Below, one piece after another: positions 19,474-29,026 of a DNA stretch of 64,000 nt (within the stretch, counting starts at the first letter, position 1; each line of letters starts with the position of its first letter). The DNA comes from Schlesneria paludicola DSM 18645 (GTDB lineage: Bacteria > Planctomycetota > Planctomycetia > Planctomycetales > Planctomycetaceae). The notes beneath the pieces were generated by a model. It searched no databases. It worked only from the letters and a program-made list of their open reading frames with translations, and was not told where the DNA came from. The stretch spans positions 1 to 64,000 of the forward strand of contig CAMBQP010000003.1 in the NCBI GenBank assembly GCA_945869955.1, written 5' to 3'. The position numbers and the translations under genes were made by a program.

Positions 19474-19896
19474 TCAGATCTCGCCATGCAGCGTCAGAAT
19501 GAGCGAACGCTGTCCACCATGATTTCGATGTTCACAGAGATAAATCCCCTGCCAGGTCCCCAATGCCGGGCGGCCGTCGGTAATGGGGATGGTCAGCGAA
19601 CTTCCCAACAGCGCCGATTTCACATGAGCCGGCATGTCATCTGGCCCCTCGCACGTGTGTACAAACGGAAATCCCTCGGGAACGAGAGCATTCAATGCCG
19701 ACTCCAGATCGACCGGAACATCCGGGTCGGCGTTCTCGTTAATCGAAAGCGAGGCCGACGTATGCTGGATAAAGATGTGCAGTAATCCGATCCGGATGGA
19801 CCCCAATTCCGGCACGGCTCGCAACACCTGCGGCGTGATCAGATGAAAACCCCGGCGAAAAGAAGGAAGAAGCAGTTGTTTCTGGTGCCATCCCAT
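19474..19896 (-). CDS. YjbQ family protein (UPF0047, secondary thiamine-phosphate synthase enzyme)
   Basis: GLLHIFIQHTSASLSINENADPDVPVDLE, MPAHVKSALLGSSLTIPITDGRPALGTWQGIYLCEHR. Confidence 0.92.
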   Translation of the reverse strand: MGWHQKQLLLPSFRRGFHLITPQVLRAVPELGSIRIGLLHIFIQHTSASLSINENADPDVPVDLESALNALVPEGFPFVHTCEGPDDMPAHVKSALLGSSLTIPITDGRPALGTWQGIYLCEHRNHGGQRSLILTLHGEI

Positions 19897-19941
19897 GAGT
19901 TTACCCTGATATCAACAGTTCGGAGTACCCGCTCGGGGGGC

Positions 19942-20418
19942 TCATCGAACCCACTCGACAGGTGGATCCAGTCTTGCAACATTGATGTGGATGGATTCGA
20001 GAATCTCTCGCACCTGTTCCATGGGGAGTCCCTCATCAAGAGCCCACAGCATGACTTCCAGGTTTTCGATTACGGGACGATGCCCCCGTTTCATCATTTC
20101 CAGAATGGTCATTGCCAACGAATCATTTTCCAGGATTCGTCGCGTCATTTTTGCAAAATCGTCGCGAGAAAACTCGAACCAGCAACGAACCCCTTCGATG
20201 TGCTCGATTCGTCTTAACCGACAAAAGGGCAACCAAAATCGCTTGATCCAGTCCGCTTCGGCGGCCCGCCCCAAATCTCGTTTCGCTTTTTCACTTTCGA
20301 TCCAACGATGTCGCTGGACTTCTTCCCAGGCGAGCGGTAACAGGCTGGAAACCTCGGTCCCCAGCCATCGCTGGTCGGGATCGGAATCACCAGCGATGGT
20401 GTCGGATTGCAATGGCAT
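19942..20418 (-). CDS. conserved-looking hypothetical protein
   Basis: long ORF between annotated genes; likely start MPLQSDTIAGD at 20418 rather than 20550; no family recognised. Confidence 0.55.
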   Translation of the reverse strand: MPLQSDTIAGDSDPDQRWLGTEVSSLLPLAWEEVQRHRWIESEKAKRDLGRAAEADWIKRFWLPFCRLRRIEHIEGVRCWFEFSRDDFAKMTRRILENDSLAMTILEMMKRGHRPVIENLEVMLWALDEGLPMEQVREILESIHINVARLDPPVEWVR

Positions 20419-20800
20419 TAACGATTCCTCAGCGACGATTAGTCCAAGGCTTCCCCATTTCGCATTCGCGAATCTGCATACAATAGTAGAGGGTCTTATT
20501 TCAAATGCAACGGCGCCTCGCGTTTTGGCTGAAGGGAACCGAACAATCACGGGCTGTCAAATCTCTTCGTTTCCCCCCTGCCCCCCATTGACTGAGCCCA
20601 TCGGGCATTTTCCTTGTGGCTCGATCCGTCTGGCTCGGTGGGGAAATTCGTAATGCCATTCGGTGATCCACAAAAAACTTGATACCCGACGGCTTGTGAA
20701 ATGCCTCAGTTTCGCGTTGAATAGGTGTTGTTGAGCCATTGGATGAGGCTTGCTGCAAAACGCTTTTACAACTGATGATACTGGAAGGACTACGGACGCG

Positions 20801-22285
20801 ATGGAGATTCGCCGCACCGACAAACCTTTAACCCAAGTGGAAGCCGACTGGCTGATCGTTCCCGTGATCGAATCGGCAGAACTAACAGGGCCATTGACGT
20901 TGTTAGATCAGGCGTTGTCCGGAACGTTGACTCGGCTCAAGTCCCTCGGCGACCTGACCGGAAAACTCGCCTCCACGGTGATGCTTCGTGGCGTGGTGGG
21001 AATTGGAGCCCCTCGTCTGCTGTTCGTTGGACTGGGAACAGCCCAAGAAATCAGCACGGCTCGAATTGATAAAGCGCTGATGACTGCCACTCGAGCGATT
21101 GCGGATAAACCCAACACGAAGGTCGCGATCCTCGTTCCCACCGATCCCCTGGGGGCCGTCTCGACGGTAGGATTCATTGCATCGGCCGCCGCCAGTGGCC
21201 AGATTGGTTCACTGGGGCAGGATCTGTTCCGGACGGAACGAAGTCGCCATCCCTTCACCAGCCTGACTCTGATCACCGCCAACACTCCTGAAGCCGAAGC
21301 GGCGATCGAACTTGGGCGAATTATGGGACAGGCGATCAATCTCACTCGCGATCTCGTCAATCGTCCACCGCAAGAAATCACGCCGCTGGGATTTGCCAAA
21401 CGGGCCGAAGCGGTCGCCCAGGAATTTGGCCTGCGTTTTGAAATGCTGGATCAGACACGACTCCAGCAGGAGCACATGGGATCGCTGCTCGCTGTGGCAC
21501 AGGGTAGTCCGCAACCTCCGTGTATGGTGATCGTCGAACACAATGGGGGAGGCCCCAACGGTCCGCGTCTGGCTCTCGTGGGAAAGGGGGTGACCTTCGA
21601 CAGCGGTGGCCTCTCGTTAAAGCCGACCGATGGTATGCTGACCATGAAATGCGATATGGCCGGAGCGGCCACAGTACTCGGTGCCATGACCGCCATCGCC
21701 CGACTCAATCTCCCCGTAAACGTCGTGGGCTACATGGGTCTGGTCGAAAACATGATTGGTGGTAATGCGTTCAAGCTGGGTGATATCCTCACCGCCCGGA
21801 ATGGTGTCACCATCGAAGTGTTAAATACCGACGCCGAAGGGCGACTGGTCCTGGCCGATGTGCTCAGTTACGCAGTGGATGCGGGAGTTGATCGAATCGT
21901 CGATCTCGCCACTTTGACGGGTGCCTGCGTCGTGGCATTGGGCGAAGATGTCTCGGGAGCCTTCACCAACGATCAACGCTGGTGCGATACCCTCCTCGCT
22001 GCGGCGAAAACGACGGGTGAAGATGTCTGGCAACTGCCGATGTGGGATTCTTACGAAGACCTGATCAAGGGAGACATTGGCGATATCAAGAACACCGGCG
22101 GACGCTGGGGGGGTGCGATCACCGCCGCACGCTTCCTGCAGCATTTTGTCGGCAAAAAGCCGTGGGTTCATCTCGACATCGCCGGCCCAGCCTTTGCTTC
22201 ATCCAATAAACCCCATCGCGAAGCAGGTGCCACCGGTCACATGGTCAAAACGCTGGTGGAACTGGCTCGTCGCTTTGGAGTCTGA
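20801..22285 (+). CDS. pepA: leucyl aminopeptidase (M17)
   Basis: VGKGVTFDSGGLSLKPTDGMLTMKCDMAGAA and NTDAEGRLVLADVLSYA signatures; start MEIRRTDKPL at 20801. Confidence 0.95.
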   Translation: MEIRRTDKPLTQVEADWLIVPVIESAELTGPLTLLDQALSGTLTRLKSLGDLTGKLASTVMLRGVVGIGAPRLLFVGLGTAQEISTARIDKALMTATRAIADKPNTKVAILVPTDPLGAVSTVGFIASAAASGQIGSLGQDLFRTERSRHPFTSLTLITANTPEAEAAIELGRIMGQAINLTRDLVNRPPQEITPLGFAKRAEAVAQEFGLRFEMLDQTRLQQEHMGSLLAVAQGSPQPPCMVIVEHNGGGPNGPRLALVGKGVTFDSGGLSLKPTDGMLTMKCDMAGAATVLGAMTAIARLNLPVNVVGYMGLVENMIGGNAFKLGDILTARNGVTIEVLNTDAEGRLVLADVLSYAVDAGVDRIVDLATLTGACVVALGEDVSGAFTNDQRWCDTLLAAAKTTGEDVWQLPMWDSYEDLIKGDIGDIKNTGGRWGGAITAARFLQHFVGKKPWVHLDIAGPAFASSNKPHREAGATGHMVKTLVELARRFGV

Positions 22286-22416
22286 ACCTTGGTGGCGATG
22301 GGCCTGTCGGATTCATGGGCCGACCAGATCGGTAACAAGTCTCACCGATCCCTTTGGCCTGTGTCCCTGTCCCTTGAACTGAACCTCACTTTTTTCTTTT
22401 GCGACAACCATCGAAT

Positions 22417-23022
22417 ATGATCCGAATCGTCGACTATGGCATGGGCAATCTTCGCAGCGTCCAAAAGGGGTTCGAGAAACTCGGGATTGCCGCCGAGATT
22501 GTCACGCAGCCTGAACAGATTGCCGCAGCAGACCAACTGGTCCTCCCTGGGGTCGGAGCCTTCCGCGATGCGATCCATGAATTGCAGCGTCTGGAACTGG
22601 TCGAGCCGATTCGTGAACATATTCGTCGTGACAAACCCTTTCTGGGAATTTGTCTGGGACTGCAGTTGCTGTTTGATGTGAGCCACGAAGAGGGTGAATG
22701 GCAGGGACTGGGCGTTTTGGCGGGGGATGTCGTGCGGTTCCCCGTCATCGCCGACCTGAAAGTTCCCCACATGGGCTGGAATACGCTCAACCGGACGGGT
22801 GAAAGCCCCCTCTTGCAGGGGGTTCCGCAAGAAGCTTCGGTCTACTTTGTGCATAGCTATTATGTTCGCCCCCTGGACGAGTCTGTGATTGCAGCCAGAA
22901 CGGACTATGGAATACCCTTTGTCTCGATGGTCGCACGCGGTAACCTGTTCGCAACGCAGTTTCACCCAGAGAAAAGTCAAAAGGTGGGGCTAAAACTACT
23001 GGAAAACTTTGCTACGCGCTAA
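22417..23022 (+). CDS. hisH: imidazole glycerol phosphate synthase subunit HisH
   Basis: [53 protein letters not shown] at 22417. Confidence 0.95.
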   Translation: MIRIVDYGMGNLRSVQKGFEKLGIAAEIVTQPEQIAAADQLVLPGVGAFRDAIHELQRLELVEPIREHIRRDKPFLGICLGLQLLFDVSHEEGEWQGLGVLAGDVVRFPVIADLKVPHMGWNTLNRTGESPLLQGVPQEASVYFVHSYYVRPLDESVIAARTDYGIPFVSMVARGNLFATQFHPEKSQKVGLKLLENFATR

Positions 23023-23065
23023 GCCGCCGAATTCCCCCCCCAGCTCTTTTCAAGAAATTGGCCGC

Positions 23066-24340
23066 ATGACAACAGAGCCCCGCTCGCAATCATTCTGGAC
23101 GTGGTGGATTTGCGGATTGCTGCTCTGTGCAAGTACGATCAACTACATGGATCGCCAGACCTTGTCGACGGTCTCGGTCCGGATCACCGACGAATTCAAA
23201 ATCAACGACTCGCAGTACGGTGCGCTGGAAATGGTTTTCGGCTTGGCATTCGCCTCGGGGGCGATGGTTTTCGGCACCATCGCGGATCGGATCAACATCC
23301 GCTGGCTCTACCCCATTGTGCTGCTGCTCTGGTCCTTGATGGGATTTCTCACCGGATTTGTCGAGACGTATTTCGCGTTGTTAATGTGCCGGATGTTTCT
23401 TGGTTTGTTTGAAGCAGGCCATTGGCCCTGCGGTCTGATTACGACGCAACGACTCCTTTCACCGGAAAATCGGACGCTGGGGAATAGTGTTCTGCAGGGA
23501 GGAACGGCGATCGGAGCGTGTATCACTCCGCTGATCATGATGTATTTTCTGACCAATGAAGACGGTAACCCGACCAATGTACCGGGCAGCTGGCGTCCCG
23601 CCTTTCAGATCATTGCGGCGGTGGGTTCGATTTGGGCAGTACTTTGGATTTGCTCGACACGGTCTGAAGATTTGGCCCCCCGGCCACGCGAAAAATCTGC
23701 ACCCGGAGAACCGGATCCCCAACAACAAAGTGAGACGTTTTTCTCGGCAATTTTCACCTGGAAATTTCTGGCACTGGTGGTAACAGTGATTTGCATCAAC
23801 GCCTGCTGGCAACTCTTCCGCGCCTGGATGCCGAAATTTCTGCAGACGGGTCGAGGATACCCCGAACAATCGATGCTGGGTTTCATGTTTTTCTATCATC
23901 TCGCGACCGAGGCAGGGTGCTTGTCCGCCGGCTTGATAACCCGGTTGCTGTTTCAGTCGGGCATCAGTGTTCATCGGTCGCGCATGATCGCTTTTGGAAT
24001 TTGCGCCGCGCTGGTCGCCACTGGCGGACTGATTCCCTGGCTTCCCGCTGGAGATCGCCTGTTTGCCGTGTTGATGATGGTCGCATTTGGTTCACTGGGC
24101 CTCTTCCCTTGCTATTACTCGTTTGCTCAAGAGGTTTCGTCGCAACATCTGGGAAAAGTTTCCGGGTTGCTTGGTACGATTGCCTGGGTGACAACCTCGC
24201 CCCTGCAAATGGTTTTTGGGCGATACATTGATCAAACAAAATCCTTTGATCTTGGGATGGCGCTCTGTTGTGGGTTGCCGCTCGTGGCTTGGCTGGTTCT
24301 TTTCACCATCTGGCCTGCCCCAAGGCCCGTGACCGAGTAA
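23066..24340 (+). CDS. MFS transporter, anion:cation symporter-like
   Basis: INYMDRQTLSTVSVRITDEF, GTIADRINIRWLYPIVLLLWSLMGFLTGF; about 12 hydrophobic segments; start MTTEPRSQS at 23066. Confidence 0.85.
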   Translation: MTTEPRSQSFWTWWICGLLLCASTINYMDRQTLSTVSVRITDEFKINDSQYGALEMVFGLAFASGAMVFGTIADRINIRWLYPIVLLLWSLMGFLTGFVETYFALLMCRMFLGLFEAGHWPCGLITTQRLLSPENRTLGNSVLQGGTAIGACITPLIMMYFLTNEDGNPTNVPGSWRPAFQIIAAVGSIWAVLWICSTRSEDLAPRPREKSAPGEPDPQQQSETFFSAIFTWKFLALVVTVICINACWQLFRAWMPKFLQTGRGYPEQSMLGFMFFYHLATEAGCLSAGLITRLLFQSGISVHRSRMIAFGICAALVATGGLIPWLPAGDRLFAVLMMVAFGSLGLFPCYYSFAQEVSSQHLGKVSGLLGTIAWVTTSPLQMVFGRYIDQTKSFDLGMALCCGLPLVAWLVLFTIWPAPRPVTE

Positions 24341-24459
24341 ATCCCCGCGAAAACGTTGCTGACAGCCGTCTGGGCTGCTTCGACCAGAGAAGGGACCACA
24401 GATGGTGACACAGGATCTTTGCAAATTCCCGGAACGCGTTTGCTTGCGAGAACTGAATC

Positions 24460-24909
24460 ATGGCTTCTGAAACCGTTGGCCGGCCAATGGAAATTTTGTT
24501 GGTCGAGGACAGCCTGATGTTTGCCCGGATCGCGATTGGGGCGCTCTCACGGGGCCAGATTCAGCACCGCTTGACTTGGCTCAGCGACGGCCTGGAGGCA
24601 CTGCATTTCCTGCGGCGCCAGGGGAAATACACCCTCGCACCTCGTCCTGATCTGCTGCTGCTCGACCTTAAGCTTCCCGGAATGGATGGTCAAGAACTGC
24701 TGGAAAGTGTTCGGAGTGACGATCACTTGAAATCCATTCCGGTCGTTGTGATGACCGGTGATGGAGAACAAGCCCAACTGGGTGCTCTGCAAGTCGAAGC
24801 CTTTCTCACCAAACCGCTCGATCTGACAAAATTCATCGAAATCATCCAAAAACTTTCGAGGTTCTGGCAGGCCGATATGGTCCTCCCCTCGGCGGAACCC
24901 ACGGCTTGA
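24460..24909 (+). CDS. stand-alone response regulator (Rcp1-like receiver)
   Basis: ILLVEDSLMFARIA, PDLLLLDLKLPGMDGQELL, IPVVVMTGDGE, AFLTKPLDL. Confidence 0.9.
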   Translation: MASETVGRPMEILLVEDSLMFARIAIGALSRGQIQHRLTWLSDGLEALHFLRRQGKYTLAPRPDLLLLDLKLPGMDGQELLESVRSDDHLKSIPVVVMTGDGEQAQLGALQVEAFLTKPLDLTKFIEIIQKLSRFWQADMVLPSAEPTA

Positions 24910-25066
24910 TTGCTCTGCGCCGATCTCGATTCGATTTACCGAAGAGCGTTTTTTACCGATCGCGTTGCGGCCAGCGATCGAAAGCCATAAAGGCTAAGCT
25001 CTCTGTTTTGCCATCGATTCTTGCCATCGATGATGTCATGAGCGGATTTTTTGGATCAATCGACAT

Positions 25067-25330
25067 TTGTCGTTGATGGACGCAGGCGCATACCAACGAA
25101 TTCTTGGTTGTCGATGCGAGTTAGTGGGACTGAGTCGTTCGAGTCTTTACTACGAAGCCGCCACAGAACTACGAAGCGGCCACAGAAACGGAGATCAATG
25201 TTGGTTTGATGTGTTTGACCGACGAGCGTCATTGGGAGTCACGGTATCTGAGAAGTCGTTGGATGAATCGTCTTTTGGCGGCGCGCCGGGCATAAGCAGG
25301 TATCGAGATCAGCATGGATGTTCGAAGCCT
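25067..25330 (+). mobile_element. degenerate IS3-family OrfB-like transposase remnant
   Basis: CELVGLSRSSLYYEAATEL in one frame, then CLTDERHWESRYLRSRWMNRLLAARRA in another; resembles OrfB N-terminus, frameshifted and truncated. Confidence 0.55.
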
Positions 25331-25435
25331 TGCCTTGGAAAATAGGTATGTGAACTTTCTATGGCAAAGCCACTGCCGGAAAACCAAAGAGCGGGCGACT
25401 GGCTGGTGGCCAGTCTCTCAAATTAAATCCATTTT

Positions 25436-25648
25436 TTGGTCTCGAAAACAGAGTTAAACGTACGGATTTTAAACGGATCTCGCGCAAAACTCGCACTCCC
25501 GTCCAGTGTCGTCGAGGGATTCAACGGCAAAGTAAAGCGGATCACCGGGAATGCCTTAGGATTTCGGACATTCAAAGCCATTGAAATCGACTTATACCAC
25601 CTGCTCAGAGGTCTCTCTCAGCCGAAGTTCACCCTCCAATTTTGGTGA
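25436..25648 (+). mobile_element. C-terminal fragment of an ISL3-like transposase
   Basis: SSVVEGFNGKVKRITGNALGFRTFKAIEIDLYHLLRGLSQPKFTLQFW; no N-terminal catalytic region nearby. Confidence 0.65.
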
Positions 25649-26148
25649 GAAGGATTGATGAATACTTCCGGTTCCGCAAGTAATACGAATCAGAAAAAGA
25701 CGCGAATTCGGGAACAACCGACTGAATATTGATGAGTTTAACTACAGTTCATGTTGAATCAAACGTGGCAGCACGCTCGGCCCGCGATGCTCTGTCGCCC
25801 GTTCGATTATGGCTTGCCCTCGCGAAAATAAATCAACCCGAATTCGATCTCTCCAGACCACCCAGATTGTCTTTTGATGTGAGATGGACCCAAATGGAAG
25901 ACTCGCCGGTGAAAACAAGCCTACGTGAATTCTGCGGAAAACCAGCCCACGCCAATCAGGAAAGAGAGGATTTTGGCCACCAACGCTCGCAGGAACGAGC
26001 CAGAAGTTCTATCGCCAAATTCCTGCCATTTATCTCAAGATTACCCGTAGAGCGCGGGGCTTAGGGTTTTCGATCGACCCGACCACCCATTATTTTAGGG
26101 TAAAACCGTAATTTTAGCGGTTTATCACCGATTAAGTCGGCTTACCGC

Positions 26149-26177
26149 TTGACATTCGTGAATTATCTTGCTTTTAT
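26149..26177 (+). promoter_or_regulatory. candidate sigma70-like promoter for the 26228 gene
   Basis: TTGACA (26149-26154), 17-bp spacer, TTTTAT (26172-26177). Confidence 0.4.
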
Positions 26178-26227
26178 CATTGCTTGCTGTGTTAATTTTA
26201 CGAGAAGCCCCTTTATGGAGATCCCCG

Positions 26228-26602
26228 ATGGCCAAGAAATCCGCCCCAGCTCACTTCAACATGACGACCGTAATTCGAGAAATCCTGACTGCTAACCCCA
26301 ATGCATCGGCCAAAGAGGCAAATGACGCCATTTTGGAAAAATACCCCACCGCCAAAATCAACAAGAATAGCTTCTCTGTTGCGTTTTATACGGGGCGGAA
26401 AAAGCTGGGGATGAATCCTGCTTCGAACCGTGGTCGCAAAGTCGGCGTGAGAAAGTCCCTTTCAAGCGTGGTCACGTCAGCGGGTGGGCATCGCGTGGAT
26501 CTGGCCATGCTGCACGCAACCGCTAAGTTCCTGAGCGAAGTCGGCGGTGCCGATGCCGCGATTGAAGCGATCAAGCATGTACAGGCCATTCAGGTCAAGT
26601 AA
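26228..26602 (+). CDS. small basic protein, putative DNA-binding, no named family
   Basis: MAKKSAPAHFNMTTVIREILTANPNASAKEANDAILEKYPTAKINKNSFSVAFYTGRKKLG; Lys/Arg-rich middle; ATG 26228. Confidence 0.7.
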   Translation: MAKKSAPAHFNMTTVIREILTANPNASAKEANDAILEKYPTAKINKNSFSVAFYTGRKKLGMNPASNRGRKVGVRKSLSSVVTSAGGHRVDLAMLHATAKFLSEVGGADAAIEAIKHVQAIQVK

Positions 26603-26745
26603 GTGCTGGCAGATCGAGTCTTTTGAGAAAGCACCGTCTTTCATAAAATGCAACGCGGTTGGTGCGGTGATCGTACTCTCCAATCCAACCGCAGCAGACT
26701 CTTGCAATTGCGGTGATCTTTTCTGACATTTTGGACAGTTTAGCT

Positions 26746-28035
26746 ATGACGCCAACTGAATCTTCCCGTCGCTCATTCCTCATGAGTTCGCTTGCATCCA
26801 TGGGAGTCGTTCCGTTGGCGTTCCCTTTGCTGAATGTTAAGGCAGACGAAATCGCACCGGCAGATCAGCCGAAGGGGCCGCTTTTGGCCTACGTGGGAAC
26901 GTTCAGTTCACCGCTCAAGGATGTTTTGCCAACACAGGTTGATCTCCCTCCTGGGAACGGACGAGGAATCCATATTTTTCAGGTTAATCGAACGACCGGT
27001 GCGATGACCCCCGCCGGAACATTCGAGTTAGGGACCAGTCCCAGTTGTCTGGCGGTCAATGTGGCGGGCAACCGCCTCTATTCGGCCAACGAGACTGATC
27101 GAGTCGGAGAGGACAAAGAGGGAACAGTCAGTGCGTTTGCGATCAATCGAACGAATGGGCAGCTTGAGTTGCTCAACACGGTTCCTTCTGGAGGGGCTGG
27201 GCCGACGTACGTCAGCATTCACCCCTCGGGTCGATTTCTGCTCGTCGCTAATTACTTCGGTGGTTCGGTCTCAGTATTACCAATTCTGGCTGACGGAAAA
27301 ATCGGAAAAGCATCAGATATCAAGCAAGATCAGGGAACACTTGGACCTACCCAAGCCGTGCATGCCCCCGAGGGAAGCTTCGCTTTTAGCGGTCACGATC
27401 GAACACATGCGCACATGATTCAAGCGGATCCGACAGGGCAATTCGTGCTTCATGTCGATCTAGGGCTTGATCAAATTTTTGTCTGGAAACTTGATACTCA
27501 AAGCGGAAAACTATTTGCCAACGATCCCCCTTCTGTAACTCTTCCTGCAGGAGACGGGCCACGACATTTTCATTTTCATCCGAATGGTCGCTGGTTCTAC
27601 TCAATCCAGGAAGAAGGTTCGACGGTTGTCCTGTTTGATTTCGACAAGACATCAGGTCGATTGACTTCACGCCAAACCATTTCGTCGTTACCACCAGGAT
27701 ATACAGGAAGTAATTTCTGTTCCGAGATTCTCGTCTCCGCCGATGGAAAATTTCTGTATGCTGGAAATCGTCTTCACGATAGTATCGGAATTTTTTCAAT
27801 CGGAGCAACTGGCGAGTTGACCTTTGTTGCGGACGAATGGACGCGGGGGAATTATCCCCGCAGTTTTGATTTTGATCCGACCGGGAATTTTCTCTACTCG
27901 TGCAATCAGCGAGCCGACAATATCGCCGTCTTCCAGGTCGATCAGAAAACCGGTGGCCTTAAGTTCACCGGGCATTTCACACCCGTTGGCAATCCTTCGA
28001 TGATTCTCTTTGTTGATCTCGCCAAATCAAAGTGA
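26746..28035 (+). CDS. lactonase family protein (6-phosphogluconolactonase-like beta-propeller), Tat-like leader
   Basis: SRRSFLMSSLASMG leader; YVGTFSSP, GRGIHIFQVNRTTGAMTPAG, GPTYVSIHPSGRFLLVANYFGGSVSVLPI, GPRHFHFHPNGRW. Confidence 0.9.
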   Translation: MTPTESSRRSFLMSSLASMGVVPLAFPLLNVKADEIAPADQPKGPLLAYVGTFSSPLKDVLPTQVDLPPGNGRGIHIFQVNRTTGAMTPAGTFELGTSPSCLAVNVAGNRLYSANETDRVGEDKEGTVSAFAINRTNGQLELLNTVPSGGAGPTYVSIHPSGRFLLVANYFGGSVSVLPILADGKIGKASDIKQDQGTLGPTQAVHAPEGSFAFSGHDRTHAHMIQADPTGQFVLHVDLGLDQIFVWKLDTQSGKLFANDPPSVTLPAGDGPRHFHFHPNGRWFYSIQEEGSTVVLFDFDKTSGRLTSRQTISSLPPGYTGSNFCSEILVSADGKFLYAGNRLHDSIGIFSIGATGELTFVADEWTRGNYPRSFDFDPTGNFLYSCNQRADNIAVFQVDQKTGGLKFTGHFTPVGNPSMILFVDLAKSK

Positions 28036-28204
28036 TCCACATGGTATCCTGATCTTGTGGTGACATTGCTATTCCGCGTACCTGGTCGATTTTTCGATCA
28101 ACTGCCAGTGGAATCAAAATCCGTCTCACCAATCAGATTCGTGAAAAAGAAAATCGGCAATTTTCTCGTTTTCAGGTCCCCTCTTCTGAGCAAGGCAACA
28201 TTTC

Positions 28205-28975
28205 ATGGATCGTTTGAAAAACAAGGTTGCGGTGATCACGGGTGGGGGAGCGGGAATTGGTCGAGCAACCTGCGAGTTATTTGCCGAACAGGGTGCCGCA
28301 GTGATTGTGGCGGAACGAAATGAAGTCACTGGGCGTGAAGTGGCTCAAGCGATTCTCAATCGTGGTGGACGCGCTTTGTTTATCCAGACCGATGTCGCGA
28401 ACGAAGCCAGCATTCAGGCGATGGTCTCAGCGGCAGAAAACGAGTTTGGTCGTATCGACATTCTTGTGAATAATGCGGCTGTTTTTGTACTGAAGGGAAT
28501 TGATGCCACGGTGGAAGAGTGGCATGAAATCCTGAATGTCAACGTCATTGGTCCGGCGCTCTGCGCAAAGTATTGCGTCCCCGTGATGCGCCGCAGCGGG
28601 GGGGGTGCGATCGTCAATCTCGCCTCGATTTCGAGCGTCATCGCTCAGCCGCAAATGGTCACTTACAATGCAACCAAGGCGGCAATCGCCAATATGACGC
28701 GTTGCATGGCCATGGATCTGGCGGTCGATCGCATTCGCGTGAATGCGGTTGGGCCAGGTGCGGTCTGGACCCAGATTGTCGAGCGAATCACATCGGAGGG
28801 GGGGATGGACCGGCAAGCTGCCGATGCCGACGCCGAATGGGGCGGGGCTCATCTACTGAAGCGGATTGCAGAGCCCCGCGAAATCGCCTATCCAATTCTG
28901 TTCTTGGCGTCGGACGAGGCCTCGTTCGTTACAGGGTCGCTGCTCATGGCCGATGGAGGTTATACCGCCCGCTAA
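28205..28975 (+). CDS. SDR family oxidoreductase
   Basis: NKVAVITGGGAGIGRATCELFAEQGA, NNAAVF, YNATKAA, LASDEASFVTGSLLMADGGYTA. Confidence 0.95.
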   Translation: MDRLKNKVAVITGGGAGIGRATCELFAEQGAAVIVAERNEVTGREVAQAILNRGGRALFIQTDVANEASIQAMVSAAENEFGRIDILVNNAAVFVLKGIDATVEEWHEILNVNVIGPALCAKYCVPVMRRSGGGAIVNLASISSVIAQPQMVTYNATKAAIANMTRCMAMDLAVDRIRVNAVGPGAVWTQIVERITSEGGMDRQAADADAEWGGAHLLKRIAEPREIAYPILFLASDEASFVTGSLLMADGGYTAR

Positions 28976-29026
28976 TCTCTTCGTTTGATCCCGGACAATT
29001 CGGCAGGTTCGGTTCATCCATAAAAA

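Noticed and set aside
25396-25414. 7-bp inverted repeat gactggc-tggtg-gccagtc in the IS scar
   Set aside because: Considered as IS end or attC-like site, but no matching partner end or target duplication was found.
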